Origin: an uncultured Lachnospiraceae bacterium
GTDB taxonomy: Bacteria; Bacillota; Clostridia; Lachnospirales; Lachnospiraceae
Direction: 5' to 3'
Assembly: GCA_902778245.1 (NCBI GenBank)
Contig: CACYXH010000012.1
Coordinates: forward strand, 2,265 to 47,388
Length of the DNA stretch: 45,124 bases
Position numbers and translations under genes: made by a program. Below the pieces are notes generated by a model, which made no database searches, was not told the DNA's origin, and saw only the letters and a list, made by a program, of their open reading frames with translations. This document shows positions 24,502 to 33,746 of the stretch, piece after piece (the stretch's first letter is position 1; each line of letters begins with the position of its first letter).

Positions 24502-24591
24502 GCAAGTAAACTTGCGTTGCCTATCTTTATATTTTGCTGTGATAGCTCAGCTATCCCGCAACACCAAAAACATAGCTGAATTTCAATTCAG
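24502..24591 (-). promoter_or_regulatory. Structured 5' leader of glgB with three hairpins
   Basis: Between the promoter and glgB the leader of about 180 bases holds CTGAATTGAAATTCAG (24576-24591), GATAGCTGAGCTATC (24541-24555) and GCAAGTTTACTTGC (24502-24515), each a simple hairpin on the minus strand. The third recurs twice, in the same sense, in the leader of the Lrp-type gene at 33052-33255. Function is unknown. Confidence 0.55.
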
Positions 24592-24621
24592 ATTATACCA
24601 TATTCTATATACAAATTACAA
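24592..24621 (-). promoter_or_regulatory. Probable glgB promoter
   Basis: Minus strand: TTGTAA, 18-base spacer, TATAAT, starting just after the stop of the DUF1015 gene. Confidence 0.6.
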
Positions 24622-24630
24622 CAAAAAGGG

Positions 24631-25866
24631 TTAATTTATAGCATGAATAAACAGTCCGCTTCTCAGTTTCGGTTCAAACCAGGTAGATTTTGGAGGCATC
24701 AGCTTGTCCGCGTCTGCAACACCGAATAATTCCTGAATGGAGGTAGGATACATGGCAAATGCCACTGCGCAGTCCTGGTGAACCCTCCGCTCCAGCTCCT
24801 CTAATCCGCGGATCCCGCCAACAAAATCGATTCTGGCATCTGTTTTCGGATCGTCAATGCCCAAAACCGGTGACAGTATCTCCCGCTGGAGAATGGATAC
24901 GTCCAGGCCTTCTACCGGATCATCACTTAAAAACTCCGGTTTCATCTCCAAAAGATACCACTGTTTCCCCAGATACATTCCAATCTGTCCTTTTTTCCGC
25001 GGGCGAACCGCTTCTGCAAAGGCTTGTACTTTGCATTTTTCGGAAATTCTCTCTAAAAAGCTTTTTTTATCCAGTCCGTTCAGATCCTTAACTACCCGGT
25101 TATAGTCCATGATCATCAATTCTTCATCGGGGAACAGTACAGACAGAAAATAGTTGAACTCTTCCGTACCATTATAATCCGGGTGTTCCTGCCTGCGCTT
25201 TAATCCCACCTTCACGGCAGACGCACACCGATGATGCCCGTCCGCGATATAAATCTTATCAATGCTCTCAAAGGCTTCCTTCACCGCCTGCACTTCCTCT
25301 GCAGCAAAAATGCGCCATCCACGGTGGGTTACCCCATCCTCTGTGGTGAAATCGAAGATGGCCGGCTGCGATTTCGCCTGGTCTACCGCCTGCTGCAGCC
25401 GGTCATTTCTCCGATATGCCAGGAAAATCGGGCCGGTCTGGGCATCACAGGCATCCACATGGCGAATACGGTCTTCCTCTTTGTCCGCCCTGGTATTCTC
25501 ATGTTTTTTTATGACGCCGTTTATATAGTCATCAATAGACGCACAGGCCACAATGCCAGTCTGCGCTCTGTCGTTCATAACCAGTTCATACAGGTAATAG
25601 CATTCCTTCTCATCCTGCACGAAACTGCCGTCCTTTACCATATCCCAGAGCATGTCGTGGGCTTTTTGATATACCTCCGGCGCATACATATCATGCTCTT
25701 CCTCAAACTGAGTTTCCGCCCGGTCGATATTCAAGAATGACAGCGGTTCTTTTTTTGCCGCTTCCCGGGCTTCCGCCCGGTTATACACATCGTAAGGAAG
25801 CGCCGCTATTTTTTCCGCCAGTCCCGGCGCGGGATGGATTCCCCGAAATGGATGAATGGTCGCCAT
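24631..25866 (-). CDS. DUF1015 family protein
   Basis: This 411-residue cytoplasmic protein starts MATIHPFRGIHPAPGLAEKIAALPYDVYN, the DUF1015 signature. It contains IYIADGHHRCASAVKVG (ADGHHR), NYFLSVLFPDEELMIMDYNRVVKDL and DARIDFVGGIRGLEELE. The family is widespread in Firmicutes and archaea, commonly next to serA/serC as here, but its reaction has not been settled to my knowledge. The conserved His-rich ADGHHR motif suggests a nucleotide or phosphate ligand (inference). It lies 36 bases after serA and ends the serine operon. A role in serine or pyridoxal-phosphate-linked metabolism is suggested by context only. Confidence 0.85.
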   Translation of the reverse strand: MATIHPFRGIHPAPGLAEKIAALPYDVYNRAEAREAAKKEPLSFLNIDRAETQFEEEHDMYAPEVYQKAHDMLWDMVKDGSFVQDEKECYYLYELVMNDRAQTGIVACASIDDYINGVIKKHENTRADKEEDRIRHVDACDAQTGPIFLAYRRNDRLQQAVDQAKSQPAIFDFTTEDGVTHRGWRIFAAEEVQAVKEAFESIDKIYIADGHHRCASAVKVGLKRRQEHPDYNGTEEFNYFLSVLFPDEELMIMDYNRVVKDLNGLDKKSFLERISEKCKVQAFAEAVRPRKKGQIGMYLGKQWYLLEMKPEFLSDDPVEGLDVSILQREILSPVLGIDDPKTDARIDFVGGIRGLEELERRVHQDCAVAFAMYPTSIQELFGVADADKLMPPKSTWFEPKLRSGLFIHAIN

Positions 25867-25902
25867 ATTAAATAACCTCCTGTTTTCTGAATGCCAAACC
25901 CT

Positions 25903-27060
25903 TTATTTGATCACTCTTACCCTGATCACCCCGTCAATCGCTTCCAATTTCTTTACCGTCTCTTCATTGATGGCATCTTCCAGATCTAAAAGCGTGTAAG
26001 CATAGGCTCCCCGGCTGGTATTTCCCATATTCACAATGTTGGTATCCGACAAAACCGTGGTGAACTTGCTGATCATAGATTTGACATTTTTGTGATATAC
26101 AGCGATACGGGAAGCGGTCTCACAGGTTCGAAGATTACAATTGGCATAATTCACGGAATTACGGATATTTCCGTTCTCCAGAAAATCTCTGATTTCCTTT
26201 ACCGCCATCACCGCACAGTTGTCTTCGGACTCTTCCGTAGAAGCTCCCAAATGAGGAGTCACGATCACACCAGGTTTCCCAACCGTCTTGGTATTCGGGA
26301 AATCGGTAACATACTTTTTGATCTTCCCTTCCTCCAGCGCCTTCAGCACCGCGTCCTCATCTACCAGCAGATCTCTGGCAAAATTCAGGATGACCGTATT
26401 TGGCTTCATTAAATCTAAAGCCTCCTGACCAATCATCTCTCTGGTACTGTCCAGCAGCGGAACATGTATTGTAATATAATCACACTGTTTATAAATCTCA
26501 TTCACATCATTAATATGCTTGATGCTCCTGGAAAGGTTCCAGGCAGCGTCCACCGAAATATACGGGTCGTAACCATACACTTCCATTCCAAGATGAGTAG
26601 CCGCGTTCGCCACCAGGACTCCGATGGCTCCAAGGCCGATAATTCCCAGCTTCTTGCCGGAAATCTCACTGCCGGCAAATTGTTTCTTCACTTTTTCCGT
26701 ATCTTTCGCTACATTTTCATTCTCTGTCTGAGCAGCCACCCAGTTAACACCGCCCACCACATCTCTGGCAGCCAGCAGCATACCTGCAAATACCATCTCT
26801 TTTACTCCGTTGGCATTGGCGCCCGGAGTGTTAAACACAACGATTCCCCGCTCTGCGCACTCCTCCAGCGGGATGTTGTTTACTCCTGCGCCGGCCCTGG
26901 CAATTGCCAGAACATTTTCAGGGATCTCCATATCATGCATATTAGCGCTGCGCACCAGAATGGCATCCGCCTTCTTTAAGTCCTCTGTTTTCTCATAGTT
27001 ATCTGTAAAGCGTTCCAGTCCCACAGGGGAAATCGGGTTCAAACAAGCATACTGATACAT
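25903..27060 (-). CDS. serA: D-3-phosphoglycerate dehydrogenase
   Basis: SerA oxidises 3-phosphoglycerate to phosphohydroxypyruvate, the first serine step. The 385 residues hold the catalytic part with RAGAGVNNIPLEECAERGIVVFNTPGANANGV. The NAD-binding Rossmann motif is KLGIIGLGAIGVLVANAATHLGMEVYGYDP, followed by NFARDLLVDEDAV and PHLGASTEESEDNCAV (active-site His-containing). The C-terminal ~65 residues form an ACT domain, seen in VLSDTNIVNMGNTSRGAYAYTLLDLED, which suggests serine feedback. The large intervening domain of long SerA enzymes is absent. It follows serC by 2 bases, so the two are translationally tight. Confidence 0.96.
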   Translation of the reverse strand: MYQYACLNPISPVGLERFTDNYEKTEDLKKADAILVRSANMHDMEIPENVLAIARAGAGVNNIPLEECAERGIVVFNTPGANANGVKEMVFAGMLLAARDVVGGVNWVAAQTENENVAKDTEKVKKQFAGSEISGKKLGIIGLGAIGVLVANAATHLGMEVYGYDPYISVDAAWNLSRSIKHINDVNEIYKQCDYITIHVPLLDSTREMIGQEALDLMKPNTVILNFARDLLVDEDAVLKALEEGKIKKYVTDFPNTKTVGKPGVIVTPHLGASTEESEDNCAVMAVKEIRDFLENGNIRNSVNYANCNLRTCETASRIAVYHKNVKSMISKFTTVLSDTNIVNMGNTSRGAYAYTLLDLEDAINEETVKKLEAIDGVIRVRVIK

Positions 27061-27062
27061 CT

Positions 27063-28145
27063 CTATCTGTTCTCCTTTTCAAAATCATTCATAAACGCCA
27101 CTAATTTTTGTACACCCTCTATCGGCATCGCATTGTAAATGCTGGCTCTCATACCGCCCACACTGCGATGACCTTTCAAGTTGACAAAACCAGCCTCCGT
27201 GGCGGCAGCTACAAATTTCGCGTCCATCTCTTTGTCACCGGTTACAAAAGGAACATTCATCAAAGAGCGGTCCTCCCTGCGCACAGTGCCTTTAAATAAC
27301 TGGCTCTGATCCAGAAAATCATAGAGGATCGCCGCCTTTTTCTCATTGCGTTCCTTCATCGCTTCCAGACCGCCCATGGATTTCAGCCATTTAAATACCT
27401 TGCCGCAGATATAGATGCAATAACAGTTCGGCGTGTTGTACAGAGAATTGGCGTCTGCGTGAGTCTTAAATTTCATCATAGTAGGAGTTCCCGGCAGAAC
27501 ATCATCTGTGATCAGATCCTCTCTCACAATGGAAATCACCATTCCTGCCGGTCCTATGTTTTTCTGCACGCCGCCATACACAATACCATATTTTGATATA
27601 TCCATCGGTTCAGACAGGAAGCAGGAGGACACATCCGATACCAGCAGTTTCCCTTTTGTGTTGGGAAGCTGTTTATATTTTGTCCCGTAGATCGTATTGT
27701 TTTCGCAGATGTACACATAGTCCGCATCCGGGCTGATGGGCAGGTCTGAACAATCCGGAATATAAGAAAACGTCTGATCCTCACTGGTCGCGATCTTGTT
27801 CGCCGTTCCGTATTTCTGAGCCTCCTGATACGCTTTTTTTGCCCACTGTCCGGTGACAATATAATCCGCCACACGGTTTTTCATCAGGTTCATGGGGATC
27901 ATGGCAAACTGCAAGGAAGCTCCTCCCTGCAGAAACAGTACTTTGTAATTGTCCGGGATATGCAGCAGATCCCGCAAATCCGCCTCTGTTTCATTCAATA
28001 GATCATCAAATACTTTGGAACGATGGCTCATCTCCATCACGGACATCCCGCATCCTCTGTAATCCAGCATCTCTTCTGCCGCTTCCCGCAGCACCTCTTC
28101 CGGCAACACTGCCGGACCTGCGGAAAAATTGTACACTCTGCTCAT
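27063..28145 (-). CDS. serC: Phosphoserine aminotransferase
   Basis: SerC is a PLP enzyme converting phosphohydroxypyruvate and glutamate to phosphoserine. It starts VYNFSAGPAVLPEEVLREAAEEML and carries the PLP-lysine segment YGGVQKNIGPAGM and the phosphate-binding MSHRSKVFDDLL. The 360-residue length is typical. It is the first gene of serC-serA-DUF1015. A GAGGAGG ribosome-binding site precedes the ATG at 28145. Upstream are a TATACT-like -10 on the minus strand without a clear -35, and the palindromic element at 28203-28366. Confidence 0.97.
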   Translation of the reverse strand: MSRVYNFSAGPAVLPEEVLREAAEEMLDYRGCGMSVMEMSHRSKVFDDLLNETEADLRDLLHIPDNYKVLFLQGGASLQFAMIPMNLMKNRVADYIVTGQWAKKAYQEAQKYGTANKIATSEDQTFSYIPDCSDLPISPDADYVYICENNTIYGTKYKQLPNTKGKLLVSDVSSCFLSEPMDISKYGIVYGGVQKNIGPAGMVISIVREDLITDDVLPGTPTMMKFKTHADANSLYNTPNCYCIYICGKVFKWLKSMGGLEAMKERNEKKAAILYDFLDQSQLFKGTVRREDRSLMNVPFVTGDKEMDAKFVAAATEAGFVNLKGHRSVGGMRASIYNAMPIEGVQKLVAFMNDFEKENR

Positions 28146-28202
28146 TTTTTCATCCTCCTCATTTACATATCGTTTTGATACATTTCATACATAAGTATAT
28201 TT

Positions 28203-28366
28203 ATGAAAGTCCTACGCTGTCTGCGCACTTTGTGCTCCCGACAGCGTAACCCGCATTCGCAATCCGGACTATCGTCCTGCTTGCTCATACGGATCAGTCC
28301 ATCTAGTGAAAGTGCATCTTATCGCACAAGTGCGATAGCTGCACTTCCACCGATGGGGACTTTCAT
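28203..28366. repeat. Palindromic element between ilvB and serC
   Basis: A perfect 10-bp outer repeat, ATGAAAGTCC (28203-28212) and GGACTTTCAT (28357-28366), whose right copy contains the ilvB stop. Inside are ACGCTGTC/GACAGCGT (28214-28247) with an inner GCAC-TTT-GTGC. AAGTGCA/TGCACTT (28310-28346) encloses ATCGCAC-AA-GTGCGAT. No T-run or gene is seen. It separates two biosynthetic operons. Confidence 0.7.
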
Positions 28367-30036
28367 TGTATATCGTCCTGGTCAAAGGCCTCATCAATCG
28401 CGTGGCCTGCCGGCACCATCGGAAATACTTTGTCATCGGAATCGATGATGCAGTCCAGCACCACCGGTTTTCCAAGTGTCAAGGCCTTTTGCAGCGCAGG
28501 CGCAAACTCTTCTTTCTTTTCTACACGGATGCCCACCGCGCCCATGGCCTCTGCCAGCTTCACAAAATCTACCGCATCGTTCAGCACAGTCTGAGCATAA
28601 CGCTGCCCATAGAACAGGGTCTGCCACTGGCGCACCATACCCAGCACATGATTGTTGATCACTACCTGAATGATGGGAATGTTATAACGTGCTGCCGTAG
28701 CGATCTCATTCATGTTCATACGGAAACATCCATCTCCGGCGATATTAATGACTGTCTTGTCCGGTCTTCCGATCTTGGCTCCGATGCTGGCGCCCAGCCC
28801 ATATCCCATGGTTCCAAGGCCCCCGGAAGTAAGCAGGGTACGGGGTTTGGAATACTTATAATACTGTGCTGCCCACATCTGATGCTGACCTACTTCGGTG
28901 ACGATCAGAGCGTCTCCCTTTGTTTCTTTATATATTTCTTCAATAATGTATGGTCCGGTCAGTGCATTCTGGTCATATTTCAGCGGATGCTTCTCTTTCA
29001 GCTCTTTCATGTAATTGATCCACTCATTATGGTGATACTCCTCAAGGCGGGCATTCAAGCGCTTCAGCACCTCTTTTACGTCTCCGATAATGCTGGCGTC
29101 CACCAGAATATTTTTATTAATTTCCGCTGGATCCACATCAATCTGAAGGATTTTTGCGTGCTTCGCAAAACGCTTTGGATTTCCTGTAACACGGTCGCTA
29201 AAACGGGCTCCAACAGTGATCAGCAAATCACACTGGGAAACGCCGAAGTTCGCCGCCTTTGTACCATGCATTCCCAGCATTCCACAGTAAAGTTCATGGG
29301 TACCGTCAAAGGCACTCTTGCCCATAAGGGAATCCGTCACCGGAGCCTGTACTTTTTCCACGAACTCCTTCAATTCTTCAGAAGCGTTGGAGATCACTGC
29401 GCCGCCTCCCACAAAGATAAAAGGCTTTTTGCTCTTCTGGATCATCCGGATTGCCTGCTCCAGATCTGCTTCCCGAATATATCCCTTGCTGGGTTCTACC
29501 GGTTCCGGAACCACAGGAGTATATTCTGCCAGATCGGCTGTGGCGTTTTTCGTGATATCAATCAATACAGGGCCGGGTCTTCCCTCTTTTGCAATGCGAA
29601 ACGCGCTGCGCACCACATCTGCCAGCTGCTGCACATCTTTTACAATATAATTATGCTTTGTGATAGGCATAGTGACACCGGCAATATCAATCTCCTGAAA
29701 ACTATCTCTGCCCAGCAGGGAAACCCCTACATTTGCTGTGATGGCCACCAGCGGAACAGAATCCATGTAGGCAGTGGCAATACCTGTCACCAGATTCGTA
29801 GCTCCGGGTCCGGAAGTAGCCATGCAGACTCCCACCTTACCGGTAGCCCTGGCATAGCCGTCCGCCGCATGGGAAGCGCCCTGCTCATGTGAAGTCAGAA
29901 TATGCCGGATCTCATTACTGTGCTTATATAATTCATCATATACATTTAAGATAGCTCCACCGGGATAACCGAATATGGTGTCCACTCCCTGTTCCTTCAG
30001 ACACTCGATTAATATTTGTGAACCTGTCAATTTCAT
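28363..30036 (-). CDS. ilvB: Acetolactate synthase large subunit
   Basis: IlvB is the ThDP- and FAD-dependent enzyme that makes 2-acetolactate or 2-aceto-2-hydroxybutyrate for Val, Leu and Ile. The 557 residues begin with TGSQILIECLKEQGVDTIFGYPGGAILNVYDELY and HEQGASHAADGYARATGKVGVC, and end with the ThDP motif GDGCFRMNMNEIATAARYN plus VINN. Biosynthetic-type length and GYPGG signature favour anabolic rather than catabolic AlsS. No small regulatory subunit (ilvN/ilvH) is adjacent, and the operon ends here, so the partner must be elsewhere if present. It follows ilvD by 63 bases, the last gene of leuB-ilvD-ilvB. Confidence 0.95.
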   Translation of the reverse strand: MKLTGSQILIECLKEQGVDTIFGYPGGAILNVYDELYKHSNEIRHILTSHEQGASHAADGYARATGKVGVCMATSGPGATNLVTGIATAYMDSVPLVAITANVGVSLLGRDSFQEIDIAGVTMPITKHNYIVKDVQQLADVVRSAFRIAKEGRPGPVLIDITKNATADLAEYTPVVPEPVEPSKGYIREADLEQAIRMIQKSKKPFIFVGGGAVISNASEELKEFVEKVQAPVTDSLMGKSAFDGTHELYCGMLGMHGTKAANFGVSQCDLLITVGARFSDRVTGNPKRFAKHAKILQIDVDPAEINKNILVDASIIGDVKEVLKRLNARLEEYHHNEWINYMKELKEKHPLKYDQNALTGPYIIEEIYKETKGDALIVTEVGQHQMWAAQYYKYSKPRTLLTSGGLGTMGYGLGASIGAKIGRPDKTVINIAGDGCFRMNMNEIATAARYNIPIIQVVINNHVLGMVRQWQTLFYGQRYAQTVLNDAVDFVKLAEAMGAVGIRVEKKEEFAPALQKALTLGKPVVLDCIIDSDDKVFPMVPAGHAIDEAFDQDDIQ

Positions 30037-30099
30037 GTACTTGCTCCTCTCGTTCTATCAGCTTCGCATCTTCACAATTATCATGCAAAATTTATCCTT

Positions 30100-31770
30100 T
30101 TATTTCACAGACAGCTCCAGAACTGCGCCGCGGTTTCCTGAAGTAACCATGGATGCATATCTTGCCAGATAACCGGTCGTAATTTTGGGTTCTCTGGGTA
30201 TCCATGCCGCCCGCCGCCTTTCCAGTTCTTCCTCGTCAACATCCAGTTCCAGCTTCAGCTGAGGAATATCGATTTTGATAATGTCTCCCTCTTCTACCAG
30301 AGCGATAGGACCTCCCACAGCAGCCTCCGGTGAGACATGTCCGATGGATGCGCCTCTTGACGCGCCGCTAAAACGTCCGTCCGTGATCAATGCCACGGAA
30401 GATCCCAGACCCATTCCGGCGATAGCGGAGGTCGGATTCAGCATTTCCCTCATGCCCGGTCCGCCCTTCGGTCCCTCGTAGCGGATCACCACCACATCCC
30501 CGGCCACGATCTTTCCGCCCAGGATCGCTGCAATGGCATCCTCCTCGCAGTCAAAAACGCGGGCCGGTCCCTCATGTACCATCATTTCCGGAACCACTGC
30601 GGAACGCTTGACAATGCCGGAATCAGGCGCCAGATTGCCTTTTAGCGCCGCCAGTCCTCCGGTCTCACTGTATGGATTCTCAATCGGACGGATCACATCA
30701 GGATTCAGATTTCTGCAGTTTTTAATATTCTCTCCCACTGTTTTCCCTGTCACTGTCAGGCAATCCAGATTCAGCAGGTTCTTTTTCGTCAGTTCATTCA
30801 TCACTGCATAGACGCCGCCGGCCTCGTTAAGATCCTCCATGTAAGTAGGACCTGCCGGCGCCAGATGGCACAAGTTCGGCGTACGCGCGCTGACCTCATT
30901 GGCAATATCCACATTCAATTCCACTCCGGCTTCATGAGCGATGGCCGGAAGGTGCAGCATGCTGTTGGTGGAACAGCCCAGGGCCATATCCACGGTCAAA
31001 GCATTCATAAACGCTTCTTCTGTCATAATATCTCTGGGCCGGATATCCTTTTCCAGCAGTTCCATGATCTTCATCCCGGCATGCTTTGCCAGTTTGATAC
31101 GGTCAGAGTAAACTGCCGGGATCGTACCGTTGCCCCGAAGCCCCATGCCCAGTACTTCTGTCAGGCAATTCATACTGTTGGCGGTGTACATACCGGAACA
31201 GGAACCGCAGGTAGGACATACCTTGTTTTCGTATTCTCCCACCTCTTCATCCGTCATTTTCCCGGCAGCGTGTTCTCCCACCGCCTCAAACATAGAAGAA
31301 AGGCTTCTCTTCTTACCTTTCAGATGGCCGGCAAGCATAGGCCCGCCGCTGACAAATATTGTCGGAATGTTCAGTCTGGCGGCCGCCATCAAAAGTCCCG
31401 GCACATTCTTATCGCAGTTCGGTATCATAACCAGAGCGTCAAACTGATGCGCTCTGGCCATACATTCCGTGGAGTCCGCGATCAGATCTCTGGTCACCAA
31501 AGAATACTTCATTCCCTCATGTCCCATGGCAATTCCGTCACACACAGCAATGGCCGGGAAAACTCTGGGAACTCCTCCTGCCATGGCAACGCCCAGTTTT
31601 ACGGCTTCTGTGATCTTATCCAGGTTCATATGCCCCGGCACGATCTCATTATAGGAATTCACAATGCCGATCAAAGGCTTATCCATTTCTTCTTTTGTCA
31701 ATCCTAGGGCATTGAACAGGGAACGATGGGGCGCCTGCTGAATTCCTTTTTTTACTGCGTCACTTTTCAT
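30100..31770 (-). CDS. ilvD: Dihydroxy-acid dehydratase
   Basis: IlvD is an Fe-S enzyme that dehydrates 2,3-dihydroxy acids to 2-oxo acids in branched-chain synthesis. It has about 556 residues from the ATG at 31770, which is preceded by GGAG; the alternative GTG at 31785 has no ribosome-binding site. Cluster cysteines are seen in [19 protein letters not shown] and [27 protein letters not shown]. The C-terminus carries the [19 protein letters not shown] segment. It lies 14 bases after leuB. Confidence 0.97.
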   Translation of the reverse strand: MKSDAVKKGIQQAPHRSLFNALGLTKEEMDKPLIGIVNSYNEIVPGHMNLDKITEAVKLGVAMAGGVPRVFPAIAVCDGIAMGHEGMKYSLVTRDLIADSTECMARAHQFDALVMIPNCDKNVPGLLMAAARLNIPTIFVSGGPMLAGHLKGKKRSLSSMFEAVGEHAAGKMTDEEVGEYENKVCPTCGSCSGMYTANSMNCLTEVLGMGLRGNGTIPAVYSDRIKLAKHAGMKIMELLEKDIRPRDIMTEEAFMNALTVDMALGCSTNSMLHLPAIAHEAGVELNVDIANEVSARTPNLCHLAPAGPTYMEDLNEAGGVYAVMNELTKKNLLNLDCLTVTGKTVGENIKNCRNLNPDVIRPIENPYSETGGLAALKGNLAPDSGIVKRSAVVPEMMVHEGPARVFDCEEDAIAAILGGKIVAGDVVVIRYEGPKGGPGMREMLNPTSAIAGMGLGSSVALITDGRFSGASRGASIGHVSPEAAVGGPIALVEEGDIIKIDIPQLKLELDVDEEELERRRAAWIPREPKITTGYLARYASMVTSGNRGAVLELSVK

Positions 31771-31784
31771 AATCTTTCTCCTCA

Positions 31785-32870
31785 CTATACTCTCTGCGCG
31801 ATCTGATCGCCCATCTCTACGGTACCCACCTTTATGCAGCCCTCTGACCAGATATCACCGGTGCGATATCCATCTGCAAGCACCTGTCTTACTGCTGCCT
31901 CGATTCCATCCGCTGCCTCGTCAAGATCCAGTGAATAGCGCAGCATCATAGCCGCAGACAGAATCGTTGCGATGGGGTTAGCAATATTCTTTCCGGCAAT
32001 ATCTGGTGCCGAACCATGGCTCGGCTCATAGAGTCCGAACTTTGTCTCATTCAGAGATGCCGAAGATAACATTCCGATAGAGCCGGTCACCATGCTGGCT
32101 TCATCGGACAGGATATCCCCAAACATATTTTCCGTCAAAATCACATCAAACTGAGCCGGATCGCGAACCAGCTGCATTGCGCAATTGTCCACCAGCATAT
32201 GTTCCAGGGTCACATCCGGGTAGTCCTTTGCCACTTCCTCCACTACGGCTCTCCACAGTCTGGAAGAGTCCAGCACATTCGCTTTATCCACGCTGCAGAC
32301 TTTGCATCGTCTTTTTCTGGCAATGTCGAAAGCTTTAACAGCGATCCTGCGGATTTCATTTTCATTATATTCCAGCGTATCCACCGCTTTTCGAATACCG
32401 TCCTCCGTCTTCGTATAGCGCTCTCCAAAATAGAGACCGCCGGTAAGCTCCCGCATGATCAGCATATCAAAGCCCGCCTTGCTGATATCCTCCCTCAGAG
32501 GGCATGCCGCCCGCAGCTCTTCATATAAATAAGCCGGGCGCAGATTGGCGAACAGATTTAATGCCTTTCTAATGCCAAGCAGTCCCGCTTCCGGTCTGCG
32601 CTGCGGCGGAAGCTGGTACCAGGGGGACGTTTTCGCGTCACCGCCGATGGATCCCATCAAAACTGCTTCACTGTTCTTTGCCGTCTCAATGGCTTCTTCT
32701 GTCAGCGGCACTCCGTGTACGTCGATGGAAGCTCCTCCCATCAGTACCTCTGTATAATCTAATTCAAATCCAAATTTTTTTCCGGCCGCATCCAGAACTT
32801 TCTGTGCTTCCCGGACAATCTCCGGTCCGATCCCATCTCCTGGTATCACCGCAATCTTACGTCCCATCAT
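31785..32870 (-). CDS. leuB: 3-isopropylmalate dehydrogenase
   Basis: LeuB oxidatively decarboxylates 3-isopropylmalate in leucine synthesis. Its 361 residues start with [22 protein letters not shown] and include [34 protein letters not shown] and the adenine/NAD segment [20 protein letters not shown]. Three start codons cluster at 32876, 32870 and 32867; the AAAGG ribosome-binding site overlaps the first, so 32870 (or 32867) is preferred. leuA and leuCD are not in the window. It is the first gene of leuB-ilvD-ilvB and diverges from the Lrp-type gene. Confidence 0.95.
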   Translation of the reverse strand: MMGRKIAVIPGDGIGPEIVREAQKVLDAAGKKFGFELDYTEVLMGGASIDVHGVPLTEEAIETAKNSEAVLMGSIGGDAKTSPWYQLPPQRRPEAGLLGIRKALNLFANLRPAYLYEELRAACPLREDISKAGFDMLIMRELTGGLYFGERYTKTEDGIRKAVDTLEYNENEIRRIAVKAFDIARKRRCKVCSVDKANVLDSSRLWRAVVEEVAKDYPDVTLEHMLVDNCAMQLVRDPAQFDVILTENMFGDILSDEASMVTGSIGMLSSASLNETKFGLYEPSHGSAPDIAGKNIANPIATILSAAMMLRYSLDLDEAADGIEAAVRQVLADGYRTGDIWSEGCIKVGTVEMGDQIAQRV

Positions 32871-32969
32871 TCTCATCCTTTCTAATCTGTTTACGTTTCC
32901 CTATCTATCAATCCTTAAAATTTCCGGAATCTTATCATAATAACCCCGGCAAAAAACGCTTTATCCACT

Positions 32970-32998
32970 ATCTTAATGTATTTTTCCCAATATTTCAA
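32970..32998 (-). promoter_or_regulatory. leuB-ilvD-ilvB promoter
   Basis: Minus strand: TTGAAA, 17-base spacer, TAAGAT, giving a leader of about 95 bases. No T-box features are seen in it. It lies within about 25 bases of the divergent lrp -10, so one regulator bound between could act on both. Confidence 0.65.
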
Positions 32999-33016
32999 CC
33001 CAAACACGCTAAAATG

Positions 33017-33025
33017 TGCTATAAT
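33017..33025 (+). promoter_or_regulatory. Extended -10 promoter for the Lrp-type gene
   Basis: Plus strand: TGCTATAAT (TATAAT at 33020-33025). No consensus -35 sits at the right distance. Transcription would start near 33032 and run straight into the hairpin array at 33052-33255. Confidence 0.6.
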
Positions 33026-33051
33026 GTTGCTCAGAAGTTCCACCATCCAGG

Positions 33052-33255
33052 AAAAAAGAAAGAACAGATCTCGCAAGTTTACTTGCGAAGAGCTGGTATT
33101 TCTTTTTTAAAGATGTGCGGAACGCACATCAAGCCGCAGACACAAGCTTCGCAAGAAGCGTCGTCAGCTATGCTGACGGTCTGCGGTCTGGATGGTGTAA
33201 AAACAAAAAAAGAAAGAGCAGATCTCGCAAGTTTACTTGCGAAGAGCTGGTATTC
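33052..33255 (+). repeat. Duplicated terminator-like hairpin in the lrp leader
   Basis: Two direct copies of a ~48-base unit (33052-33101 and 33205-33255), nearly identical, each containing CTCGCAAGTTTACTTGCGAAG. Copy 1 ends in TTTCTTTTTT like an intrinsic terminator; copy 2 has lost the T-run and lies next to the ribosome-binding site. Between them lie GATGTGCG-GAA-CGCACATC (33112-33130) and a long stem GCCGCAGAC/GTCTGCGG (33133-33187) enclosing GCTTC-GCAA-GAAGC and GTCAGC-TAT-GCTGAC. Confidence 0.75.
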
Positions 33256-33278
33256 TAAAAAACACAAAGGAAACCAAC

Positions 33279-33734
33279 ATGGACAAACTTGATTATCAGA
33301 TTTTGAATGAATTGAAGAAAAACGCCCGTCAGACAGCCTCCGACATCAGCAAAAGCATTCATCTGTCGGTGTCTACTGTTATCGAGCGTATTAAAAAGCT
33401 GGAGAAATCCGGATTGATCCAATCCTACACAGTAATTACCGATGATTCCAAATTGGGAAATGATATTACAGTGCTGATGGAGATCAGTATGGAGCATCCC
33501 AGATATAACGAGGACTTTATCAAGCAGGTAAACACCCACCCCAACATCATTGCATGCTACTATCTCACCGGAGAATTTGATTTTCTACTGAAAATCTGCT
33601 GCAAGTCCTCCGATCATCTGGAACAGATACATAAACATATCAAGGACTGCAACGGTGTGCGCCTTACGCGGACCCATTATGTGCTGCGTACTGTAAAAAA
33701 TATTCACTCCTCTCCGGCTGACTGTGATGAATAA
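33279..33734 (+). CDS. Lrp/AsnC family transcriptional regulator
   Basis: A 151-residue regulator from the ATG at 33279 (AAGGA nine bases upstream). The N-terminal winged helix-turn-helix is KLDYQILNELKKNARQTASDISKSIHLSVSTVIERIKKLEKSGLI. The C-terminal RAM/ACT-like ligand domain is ACYYLTGEFDFLLKICCKSSDHLEQIHKHI. Family members bind amino acids and control amino-acid metabolism. It is divergent from leuB-ilvD-ilvB, so branched-chain genes are the first candidate target (inference). A glycerate kinase gene follows by 12 bases in the same unit, linking it also to glycerate/serine carbon. Confidence 0.93.
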   Translation: MDKLDYQILNELKKNARQTASDISKSIHLSVSTVIERIKKLEKSGLIQSYTVITDDSKLGNDITVLMEISMEHPRYNEDFIKQVNTHPNIIACYYLTGEFDFLLKICCKSSDHLEQIHKHIKDCNGVRLTRTHYVLRTVKNIHSSPADCDE

Positions 33735-33746
33735 ACGGAGGATACC

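Noticed and set aside
32877-32998. T-box leader for leuB
   Set aside because: The ~95-base leader has no AGGTGG-type T-box sequence or terminator/antiterminator pair.
33052-33255. CRISPR-like repeat-spacer array
   Set aside because: Only two copies exist, spaced by a single structured insert of about 100 bases, with no cas gene nearby.
33079-33267. Short minus-strand open frame over the lrp leader
   Set aside because: It is a by-product of the direct repeat and hairpins; no ribosome-binding site or family match.
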